From Haliclystus octoradiatus (taxonomy: Eukaryota; Cnidaria; Staurozoa; Stauromedusae; Haliclystidae): a stretch of 64,000 nucleotides of DNA. Shown one piece after another: positions 29,481 through 39,650 of the stretch (the stretch's first letter is position 1; each line of letters begins with the position of its first letter). The position numbers and the translations under genes were made by a program. The notes under the pieces are model-generated. The model saw only the letters and a list, made by a program, of their open reading frames with translations, was not told the origin of the DNA and did not search any database. The stretch lies in contig OU744446.1 in the NCBI GenBank assembly GCA_916610825.1, forward strand, positions 34,329,436-34,393,435, in the 5' to 3' direction.

Positions 29481-31967
29481 AGCTGTATGCAGTTAATTTG
29501 TGATTTGAGAGTTAGTTAGTGAGTACTGTAACACTGTTGGTTTGCTGATTCAACGTGCAGCTGATCTTTTATAGCTGCCACAATAGAAATTGTACAGGTA
29601 TTTGTTATTACAGTAAAATCAGGCAACAACGGTATTCTGTCAATAACAGTAACCCGGGGGTAACTTCCATACTTTTGGTACCGTTCAAATATTAAAGGGT
29701 ACCTTTTTCAAAATACAGAAAAAATTTTAGGGCTGTATACTTAGTCATGAAAATTTTTGAGGTATCGTTTTGACGCTTTTGCAATTTTTCCAATCTGCAA
29801 AACAAATTTGAATTTTTCATTTTTCACTTTGTCTTGGTTAAATCTGTCATTCATATAATCATGTATTTGATAAATTTACAGTGATAAAATTGATAAAGTG
29901 CCATGTATTTAGGAGTGTATAGTATTTACAATTACTGTTCTAGGAGAGAAAATATTAGCAGAAATGTTTTCGGAAAAATTATCAAAAATTTCAAGCATAG
30001 ATTTCTTCTCCGTTTAATATATGAAAAATTTGAAAGCTCAGAAATCACAATAATGTATTTTTTATTAAGGCTACTGGTCACTTTATGATTGTCCACCGTC
30101 TGGTGATGATTTTTTTATTTTCATTCAAGTTTGGGCATTCCTTACAGAGCTGGCATCAATAGGAATGACTGTTATGAACTAGTTACACCTTTTCATTAAT
30201 TTTACAAATTAATAAAAAAAAAAACATCTTTTCTAATTTGAATATTTCAATAGAATAACCGAACGGTATTTCTTTTGGTCGCAGTGAAGTTGATAAATAT
30301 GTTACTAAGCAAGTTCGAAAGAAGACGAAATTGTGAGAAACAAAATGGTACACGCGTGGATCGATCAAGTTGAATCTGTGGTAAACCATGGAAGAACACA
30401 GGATAGAAATTGATAAATTACGAGGAAAGGAGAGGAGCTCTATATATAATCACATTAAAAATGGCCTTGCTTTCCTAAAATTGATTAGCCGTACGTTTCT
30501 GAAAATCATTTTGATTGCATAGCTGTCTAATATAAAAAAAATTTAAAAAAAATATATAAAAAAAAAAAATAAAAATTTACATATAGAGATTAGAAAGTTT
30601 GTTTTCAAGAACAAGAAGCAAATCGATACAAATGATAGGGATATACCATAAATCTGTCTTATATAATAAATACGATTGTGGAATCATAATGTAAACAGAA
30701 AACACTATATATAAATCCAATATTGCTATCTACAATTTTTTTTGTATCATTTGACTTTGTGTCGGCTAGGAAGTAACTATACCAATAATCGAGCGGTAAG
30801 TATATCTGATATGCAGTTAATTTATAAATTGTATTTTACCAGATATAATTTTATAATGGTTATATCTGCATATTGATGTAAAAATATTATTATAATTTGA
30901 AGCATTTGCCGATTAAAGAAACTATTGACTCATATTGAATGTGGAGGGTATATATAAGTTAGTTGAGTAAGACGGGATCAACCTGCCGAAGGCATTCGTA
31001 CTACGTTTGTATTTTTAGAGGAGTGGCTCTTTAGGTAAGAGCGTATAGTGACTGTCAATACTCTTTGCTGATCTCAGCCACGGCACTGCCCCATAGCTGC
31101 ACATTAATTTCAACAGATTTCATGGCAGATGGGCCTCGATTGTCAATGCGCAACGATGCAACGCAGCTACTCACAATGCGATTCCCTCTGGGACCATTCC
31201 ATCAGCCATCCTTAGATGGGACTCATTTGATGTTTTAGATAAAGCCAAGGCTGAGTTGACCTTCAAGAGATTTGATCCACAGTCGATCAGATATGATCAG
31301 ATCTGAATTTGGTTACCCTGTCATCTGAGCGAATCCCCTTCGTAAAAATTAGATGAATTATAGAAGAAAATGACAATGCCACTTCAGCCAACAAATTATT
31401 ACAAATTACGATGTTGGATTTAGTTGGCTGGCACTTTGAAGATGATCAAAAAATTGGTCAACATTCTATTGTTCTCTTCGATGTTGTGAAATGCTGGCTT
31501 CATTCGGGCACACCAGCAAGCATTTTCACAACATTTGACATATCGAATTTCAAAGAATGAAAAAAACTTATCTAATTGGTCAATGACTACCTAATGATTT
31601 AGTTGGTCAAGTAATGACAACAGTTTTGCGCGAAAGTCTTTCCATGAAAATTCTAATTTATCATTTCATAGAGTCGAAAAATACAAATAATATAGTTTGT
31701 CATTTCCTGTAGCAGTTTTTGCTCTTTATTCGAAATTCTCAGGTGATTTTAATATTTCTGCGATGGAAGACACAATTACGACATTGATACCCTTTAAAAA
31801 AAGTGACAAAGAAAGTACATGCGATTCAGATACTGATATTAAAATGTAGTTAGGTTTAATTTAAAATAGCCCGCGAAGTAGAGCAAAGAAGGACAATCAA
31901 AAAGAAAGATATTATTGAACGAGAATAATTTGAATAAATATAAATCTTAATCGAATGACGCCGAAGA
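29481..31967. other. Gene-poor intergenic region
   Basis: A fragment of the 8392-type MITE sits near 29611-29655. A stretch at 31081-31146 (CATTAATTTCAACAGATTTC...CTCGATTGTCAATG) resembles 23302-23350 in the prolyl 3-hydroxylase gene region, so it is a dispersed repeat of unknown type. A palindromic GCTTCATT / CAGCAAGCATTTT repeat lies at 31478-31560. I see no gene. Confidence 0.5.
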
Positions 31968-33954
31968 CAGGCGCGGATCCAGGAATTATTTTATGGGGGT
32001 CAAAATTAATTACGTCACTTGTCACATCCATTTTTGACCACGCCCATTTTGTATACCAAAGAAAGATTGAGCGAGAAGATTTGAGTCAGTCAAAGAATCA
32101 CATAATGATAAACATACAATTACAATAAATGTTACATTGGAATGCCCTATCTTGCAATAAATTTATATAATTTTATCGAATTTCCCTTCGCCAAGAACTA
32201 GTCTTCAATCTCCACTGTACAATTCAGGTACAATCTGCAATATTGAAAAATGGCAATCCACAATTAAGGAATATTTATATGAACTTAGGCCTACTATGAA
32301 TACGTACACGTATTAAAGGGGTTTAGTATAATATCCCTCAAATTGGTGACAAGGCTAAATTCATATTCTATTTCAGGAACGACTTTTGCAAGGTATATAG
32401 AACCACAATATTTTTCTAAGCGAAAATATAAACCCATTACAGTATTATATTAGATTCGAAGTTGTAGTATCGCGCTTCCCGTACTGCCCCCGTTTTTTAT
32501 GTCAACAGCGGGGTCGGCTTGTTTTGCTTTCTACTTTAGGTAAACTAATTTTGATGTCGGGAAATATTTAAATCAATTTCTAGAGATATAAACAGGGACA
32601 TGCTGATTGCTCTATGAACACTTAGACACTCATTCTGAATTTCATTCTTAGAAAATTAAATTAAATCAAATCAAATAAAAACTACAATTACATTTATTTC
32701 AAACATAAATGAGGGTTTGTAATGGTTCATCTGACTTAGCCCTCTGTACTATGGTTGCTTTTGCAAGGTTCAGATTTATTTATCTTCTGTTGACCTTGGA
32801 AAATTTGACACATTTGAGTTCAGGTTGAAAAGCGACATATATGAACGAGTATATAAACAATATTAATATAACAGAGGTACTTACACATTGCATTCTCCAA
32901 GTTATCTACAAGTTTGTACAATTTCATATATAATTCTTGCACATATTTCTGCAAGTGGATCCATCGGCTTTCCAAATCCATCTTTCAAAAATATCTCGTT
33001 GATGATTAGTGGCAATCAATTCGTAATAATTCGAGGAAAGCTTTCATAAAATAAATAAAATATTTCTTCATGGCCATTGAAATAAACATGGTTTGTAGAG
33101 TTGCTATAATTTTTTCTGATGCTTCCACGCTGATAGTCACACGAGACAAAGGCCGTTAAATAAAACTGCAGAACTATTTAGCTAAAAGAAGCGCCACGTG
33201 AAGTTGCATGTGAAGCTGCTTTGAATTTATCCAATCAGATATCAAGGCCTGCAACTTCTGCGAACAGCTTTGCGAACATATTTTAAAAATTACGACCTTG
33301 ACATACAGGCAAAATTTTCCTCAAATTTAGTGTGTCAAAATTATCACGTGGGGGTGTCAATTGTTATTTTTTCTACCAATTCGCCAATCGGTGACTCGAA
33401 CGAACAAAAGAAGTGGGATAGGCGGTCAAAATAGCTCCCGGATGAGTATGGCAGTCCTGTTCTTTCCTTGGCAACACGCTGGCAACGAGTATGTCAATTG
33501 TTAAAAAGATGAGAAACAGAAACAATAGACGGAATGATAAACAATAGATTTTCTACGACCGCAAAACTGTAATCGTGACGTTGTTGTGGATCTTTTCTAC
33601 TGCCGCAGCATACCGCAACACCGGTTGAATCACGTCAGTATATTACGTAATGTAATACAACTACTGAAGAAATCATAACTCTGAACGAAATTCAATACGT
33701 ATGCGATCATTACGATCATCTACAATAATTTATTACAAAATAAATACGAAAATTAAATATTGAGAATTTATACTTAAAAATGATCGAATAGAAGATAAAA
33801 AGGAAAGATAAGTTTGATAAAAATATAAAAATATATTTATTATTAACAGAAGAACGAAACGATGACGCTATTTATAATGACGTCATCTTAAAATTTCACT
33901 AAAAAATTTAGGGGTGTCATTTGCCATACTTGCACCCCTCTGGATCCGCGCCTG
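31968..33954. mobile_element. Non-autonomous hAT-type DNA transposon
   Basis: A 1987-bp element with inverted ends CAGGCGCGGATCCAG and CTGGATCCGCGCCTG. It is flanked by a perfect 8-bp target duplication GCCGAAGA (31960-31967 and 33955-33962). CAG-starting ends with GGATCCA and 8-bp duplications are the signature of hAT elements. No transposase reading frame of useful length is visible, so it depends on another copy. Inside, 32700-32990 holds gene-like but frame-poor sequence I could not identify. Confidence 0.85.
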
Positions 33955-33962
33955 GCCGAAGA

Positions 33963-35429
33963 TGATTTCCCCTTTTAGAAATTCTTTCCGGCTCCAGATG
34001 TTGTGAAAATTCTGGATTCATTTGGCCACCCCAGCAAGCATTTTGTCAGCATTTAGCCAGCACCGGCGATTGATGTTGTGATCGAATATACTGGCGGGGG
34101 TGGCGAAATGAAGCATTTTGACAACATTGATGCGAAATTTTATCAAATGTTGTTAAAATGTTGGCTTCATTTGGCCGGGGCTCAAGTCAATAGAAGAGAA
34201 TCTTTCTACAAATAATTGCTCAAATCGGCATGATAAGGTTTATACATAATTCTCTTCTTTCTGTCCTCTTTGACAAAAATTTTCCATCCGTTTTTCATTA
34301 TTACTGGTTTGTACTTTAGTGTTTTCATTCTCTAACTTGACAATAAAATATCTGCAACAGCTTTCAATGACTCGAATAATCAAATACTAATTCAAAACAC
34401 GATGGATATCAAGCGAAGGAGTCAATGGTTTTTATTTTCTTGCAAAATATGAAATGGATTTTGATTTATTATATCGTTTTTATCACAGGCGAGGAAGCAT
34501 CGTATAAACAATCTGATTCTTTATATCGTTTTTCACGTGTGAGGAAAATAATACCGCACAAATATTGATTGGCTGAGGCTATGGCTATTGCAATTAAAAA
34601 ACGGGCGGAAAATGTGTTCACGGTTTCTTATACTGACAAATCTCGCTGGCTCCCGGGCGCTGGCTATACAATAAAAAATGTTCTTGGACATAGGTTTAAA
34701 CAAAGGTTTCCTTCGAACATTAATTTAATGCCAAATTGGGTGCTATACATTCGGACCATACCTTTAGTTCGTAATTAGTCTCGAAGAGTCAAATTTGTTC
34801 AGAGAAATCTATCCACTTCTTGTCTTTTACTAGTGTCTTGATTTTTATTTTACGCCATCTTGTGTAGTCTGCTAGAATCCTATTCTTTCGTGAATGAATT
34901 GCAGTATGTGACGCAGGTTACAGCTTGTGTTGAGCTTAGGTTTAACCCCTTGGGTTTTACTAGCCTGTGGCATGGTTACGTTTCTACTCCACTATATATA
35001 TGACGCTGAACCTTGGAATAAATATTTCGGACGCCAATGAAGAACTTCATATTCAATCGCGCGTTTACAGGCGCAAGACGTAAATATTGTTTAATGGAAA
35101 TATATACAATGTGGTGTTGCTCATCAGAACGCTATTTTTGATTGAGCAAACGTTCAAGCAAATGAACCATTGTGTGTTAAACTTTGATACCAACAACCTC
35201 TCAAATTTCTAGTGTATGACAAGTGGGGACCGGCGTAAACATTTAACATAAACAATGCATTTTCAATATTCTTACAATTGACATAATATTATCGATATAT
35301 AACGTAATCCCTTTTATATGAAGAAGAATTCATAGATTTCGAAACGTTACAACTCTTATCAATATCATTTACTTGCGATATCATTCGTTATTCTAATTTA
35401 AATAAACAGATTCAGGACATCAGTAATCA
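33963..35429. other. Intergenic, hAT to GPCR
   Basis: At 34000-34190 a set of direct and inverted copies of ATGTTGTGAAAAT...CTTCATTTGGCC / CAGCAAGCATTTT forms an imperfect palindrome, related to 31478-31560. A 69-codon open frame at 34569-34778 has no recognisable feature. The rest looks unremarkable and includes the 3' flank of the receptor gene. Confidence 0.5.
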
Positions 35430-36305
35430 TTAACTATGAATATTTCTTCGTTTACAAATTTTAAACTTTGATAAAAAATAAACAAATGGATTCACCAGAG
35501 ACGATAAAGAAATAGACAAATGTCGAATAGTCCTCAATAGTCTGTGCTTATTCCACTTTGGAATCCAAACAATGACCATTGATGGTAAGAAGCTTATAAT
35601 GAACGCAACAACAATAACAGCAGAAATTTTCATCAAAACTTTGTCTTTGCGATTAATTGGCCTTGTAAGTGGATGCTCTGCAATTGTCGGAAGACGAGCC
35701 TGAGTACTAGACATTTCGCTAGATGTACTTTGTGTTCCAATTTTGTTCATGCCACGTTTGTAAGCAACTATAATAGCAGCATATAATGTAATCAAAGAAA
35801 TTAAATCCAGTAATAAAAATGGCATGTAAATTTCTTTAAGTTTCGAATTAACAGCTTCACGTGAATGCTGGAAAAAAACTGAGGCCGATATGCTCGTACC
35901 AATTAAAACAGTAAAAGTAACTGCAATCCAGGTAAATTTTGTAGTAAGGTAATCCCTATGTTTCAAAGGTGAAGCGATTATTATAAAATTTTCAACAGAA
36001 ATCAATAATATGATGCAATTTGAAATAACTGGAGTTCCTCCAAATAAAAAGAAGAAAATTCGATGACGAAGTTTTTGAAAATTGTTAGCCAAATAAATTA
36101 TGAAGGAAACGATCCCACTTAAGCCGATGAAGGAGTCGTATAATGCCAAGACAAATGTCATTATTTGGAAATTACGCCATGTTTTTCTTGTAACAAATAA
36201 GCATACTACTTCTGATATGTTGAAAACAGCTGTAAGAAAATATATTGCACCAAACAATAATTGATTTGTGTAAGACTCTCCATCAATAATATTGGTGCCT
36301 GCCAT
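35430..36305 (-). CDS. Rhodopsin-like (class A) G-protein-coupled receptor
   Basis: An intronless gene for a 291-residue seven-helix receptor of the plasma membrane. Helices at about residues 15-38, 46-70, 82-110, 124-146, 161-183, 223-246 and 256-276. Support for class A: NPFVY at the end of helix 7 (the NPxxY motif), an FLPS motif in helix 6, and SPLKHR after helix 3 where PLxY/H usually follows DRY. The DRY triplet itself is replaced by ENF, and the usual helix-3 cysteine of the extracellular disulfide is not seen. The N-terminus is very short (about 14 residues), so a further upstream exon is possible, though the ATG context (GAAGAAATGG) is good. Ligand unknown. Confidence 0.85.
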   Translation of the reverse strand: MAGTNIIDGESYTNQLLFGAIYFLTAVFNISEVVCLFVTRKTWRNFQIMTFVLALYDSFIGLSGIVSFIIYLANNFQKLRHRIFFFLFGGTPVISNCIILLISVENFIIIASPLKHRDYLTTKFTWIAVTFTVLIGTSISASVFFQHSREAVNSKLKEIYMPFLLLDLISLITLYAAIIVAYKRGMNKIGTQSTSSEMSSTQARLPTIAEHPLTRPINRKDKVLMKISAVIVVAFIISFLPSMVIVWIPKWNKHRLLRTIRHLSISLSSLVNPFVYFLSKFKICKRRNIHS

Positions 36306-36818
36306 TTCTTCAGCCTTGTTGCTCTATCAGAAACCTTCAAGCACTTGTTCCAATTTTGATCTGATGTTGAAGCTTTTTCACTATCAAATGACAAGTTATG
36401 GCTACAAAAATAAAGGTAATGCAATTACTTACACGATAAGGACATATTGATATATATATATATATCATAAAGTAAACGTCATTTCGAAGTGGACACACAA
36501 ACCTCATAGTAGCCATTAAATTATGGAATCATACGCTCAGTGTTCATAATCTATGTTGGTCGAACTCATAGACTTATTTAGACTGCTGACGAAAATATGC
36601 AATATGGGGAACAAAGATGGCTGACGCAAAGGACTTGTTCGATATTTTCATTGACTCTTTTGCAATTTCAGCTCTCTCACTGTCATAGAAAGATAGCTCA
36701 AAGAAAGGATTTCCAATCAGCAAAGTGAGATTTACTCATACTAGGATCACGATTATTTTCAAACATTATGAATAAATTACAATTTCGTCTCGAGAGACAA
36801 TTAAGGAAATAAAAAAAT
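36306..36818. other. GPCR upstream region
   Basis: About 500 bp between the receptor start codon and the copia element. It has a (AT)n run near 36450-36468. No gene is visible. The AAAAT at 36814-36818 is the left target duplication of the copia element. Confidence 0.5.
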
Positions 36819-36866
36819 TGTAGGAAATAGTATATTATAGTCATTAATAGAACATTAATTATAATC
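36819..36866 (+). repeat. Copia 5' LTR, first piece
   Basis: Identical to the first 48 bp of the 3' LTR (47206-47253). It ends ATAATC, which is repeated after the inserted element at 42786-42791. Confidence 0.93.
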
Positions 36867-37204
36867 TATGGTGGCCCATCGTCTTCATTGAAAATGTTTT
36901 TAAAAAAAATAAAAATTAAATAAAAAATATACAATTTTTCATCGATAAATTAAACTCGAAAATAAAAATGACTTTAAATAACAACTTTTATTTCATCGAT
37001 GCGATAATTCGATGAACAAATAGCAAATTAATTACATTTGTCGGAAATGAAAAATTTGACTTATGAAATTGAAATCGCATGTCGAGGTTTCAAAAGTTCA
37101 ATGCGGCCCAGCATATTCATAGACCATCACGCATTTCGGCGTTGCCATGATAACTGCCTCGTACAGAGTTCGTGTGGAGGAGGGGTATGTCTTTTCAACA
37201 TGGC
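36867..37204. repeat. Left terminal inverted repeat, integrase/alpha-kinase element
   Basis: It ends at AACATGGC, so it includes the integrase start codon (37200). It also keeps a frame open from 37038, in phase with that ATG, for 54 codons. It must carry the promoter of the plus-strand gene if the element is self-sufficient. Confidence 0.93.
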
Positions 37205-39404
37205 TACCGCAAGTTCTGCCACGATGATAGCTTGCAGCAGAACAAATGATTGGCAAACTGACACAGCACTTGAAGAATACTTATGTGAGCTTGTATTGAA
37301 AAACTATAGTAGATCAGAAGCTCTTGATTTTGTCGAAAAGAAGTTTCCTATGTATGCTTGGAGTCTTGGGAGTTTTGATCGGAGACGGCGATTTTTTGAC
37401 ATCAAGTACATTGACTACTCCATCGATGTAGACACTGTAATCAAAGCCTTTAAAGAGGAAAATAAAGGACCAGGTATGTTACTTGGCTACCGTGCAATGC
37501 ACAAGAAGTTACGAGAGAAGTATGGCCTTGCTGTCCCTCGAAATTTGGTTTATGACGTTATGGCTAAAGAGGATAGTGACGGACTTGGACGTAGGAGAGT
37601 CGTTGGTGGAGCCAAGCGCAAGAGAGGAGGCGTCGGTACATTCATTTCACTGGTAAGAGTAATTTGGAATATCCTTTCCAGCCACCGATCATTTTTTATT
37701 TGAGCAGTGGATAGGTTAAATAATTAACTTGGCACAAGTTATCTGATACTATTTATTTGATTTCAATTTCAAATGTATTCTAGGGATCGAATCATACTTA
37801 TTCAGCCGACGGTCACGATAAGCTGATGGGATTTCAAAAGGACACTTTTCCTCTGGCTGTTTACGGATTTCAGGACGTATTCAGTAATAAAATTCTTCTT
37901 CTAAAGCTATGGACGTCAAATTCAGACCCACAGATGATCGGGAGATGGTATCTGAATATGATTAGTGAATCTGGAGGTAAGTCTCTGCATGCGTATAAAG
38001 AAGCATTAATACGATAATCTTATATCGAAGAGTACTGGAATTGATATCTGGACCAAATTCAAGCAACATTATTTACTGATTATCTACAGTATAGCCATAA
38101 TAATCTGATAGGTGTGACATTTTTCACATTATTTTTTTTTCATTTGCTCTACCTTAATTATAGTTACTAGTCAAAGACTACGACTTGACAAGGGGTCTGA
38201 GACAGGAACAACGGCAACAATGCATGGATTCCTTCATGGTCGAAAAAATCCTGAGGTGAATATTGATCAAACTGTTTTCTATGGGCCATCCACCTCCAAC
38301 AAGGTATGTGAAACAGCATCAGTACACAGTATAAATTCTACTCATGATTTGCAATGTAATTTTGAAATATTATTTTACTTTCAGATAGAAAGATGGTGGA
38401 GAGAGCTTCATGAGAGATTGGAAACTTATTTCAAGAGTCAATTGTTGATGCTTTTGAATAACGGTCTTTATGACACAAATAGCACACTTGACAGGCAGTT
38501 GCTAGCTTTTGTATATATACCAGTTATCCAATCTGAAATGGATGACTTCCGCTCACTCTGGAACTCACACAGAGTGAGAAAGCAAAGGAAGTCTAAGGTC
38601 CCCAAAGGAATTCCTGATCATCTTTATGAGTTCCCTGAGTTGTATGGTGCTGAACAGTGTGGTAAGCTACCATATTTCGCAAATTAGCTAAAATTAATTG
38701 AACTAGAAAATTTTCAAAGGTACCACCAATTCAGATTTGATGAGTTCATGGACTCAGTTCCAGTTCCTAAACAAACCAACAAATAGAATAACACATGCAG
38801 GCAGGTCAAAAGGCATCTGTAGCCCTGTAGGCTATTATTTTGTAGCAACTTAATTCCTATTTTTGCAAATACGGTCAACCTTGAAACCTGTTACGGCAGC
38901 CACCTGTCTATAGTGGTCACTCTAGCAGTGTCTAAATTAATATTTTCTATCGAATCAAACCTATATATAAAGGCCACCTGCACCCACTTGCATACATAAT
39001 GGTCAATTTATCTACCTCTCGTAGATGGCTGTTATATCCCATGCAAAAAAGTTCATGAGTTCATGAACTTGAAATTGCCCAAAAGTTCATGAACTGTTCA
39101 TGGACCCACAAATTTCATGAACCGATGGATTTTTTTCGCACGGGATACAGGTGTCAATGTATCCTGTGTTTTGATTTGAGGATCTCATCTATTATGTATA
39201 TATGTTGCTATAGGACTTGAGGTGCTTGAAGATGATGTTGCTGAATTAGAGTCCCTTTCTGGTGTGGGAAGCTACAAAGATTTCCTGCCTGAAGCAGTTC
39301 GTCGTAAATGTGAGGGTTTAGTGGAGGATGTTGGTAATATCCCTGTTACTGAAGCTGCAAACATTTATATGCTGTTGAAAAGTTCATACATTCCTGATGA
39401 ATAA
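37200..39404 (+). CDS. Integrase-core (D-D-E) recombinase, five exons
   Basis: The presumed recombinase of the element. Exons 37200-37652, 37784-37976, 38164-38303, 38385-38661 and 39214-39404 have GT-AG borders and agreeing phases, giving 417 residues. Residues ~25-125 are helical with a HTH-like GYRAMHKKLREKYGL region; a basic RRR...KRKRGG linker follows. The catalytic core has SADGHDKL (Asp160), RLDKGSET (Asp224) and NKIERWW (Glu264), the D-D-E layout of the rve-type integrase core found in many invertebrate integrase-core genes, which also share FYGRSTSN-like and LYGAxxC-like stretches (here FYGPSTSN and LYGAEQC). The start ATG lies in the terminal repeat; an in-frame ATG at 37038 would add 54 residues. 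A family-1 MITE and a foldback fragment sit in the last intron. It has no stops within exons, so it could be active. Confidence 0.87.
38873..39036. mobile_element. CAGT-type MITE, family 1 (copy i)
   Basis: Interior GCCACCTGTCTATAGTGGTC and TTTCTATCGAATCAAACCTA; it lies in the last intron of the integrase gene and runs directly into a foldback fragment. Confidence 0.6.
39037..39148. repeat. GTTCATGAAC foldback fragment
   Basis: Bounded by CCCATGCAAAAAAGTTCATG and TTTTTTTCGCACGGGA, with several GTTCATGAAC units between. Same family as 19379-19567, inside an integrase intron and next to copy i. Confidence 0.6.
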
Positions 39405-39650
39405 AATCACAGTGTATCATGTAGTCACATTTTTTTATTAGTAGGATTTGTCAAAACATTTGTCAATAAAGTATTGCATATATGTAGTCTCAAAATAAAT
39501 ATGTAATCAATGAACAAATATAATATAATATAATACAGTTAATCATTTAAGGTAAAATAGCTAAAGATCATCTAAATCAAAAAAAAAATCCAACGTAAGA
39601 AAAAAAAATACAAAAAAGCATTGTATTCTTCTAGAGAATATCAAGCAATG

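Noticed and set aside
34569-34778. 69-codon plus-strand frame
   Set aside because: No recognisable motif, no neighbours or splice signals that support it; probably chance.
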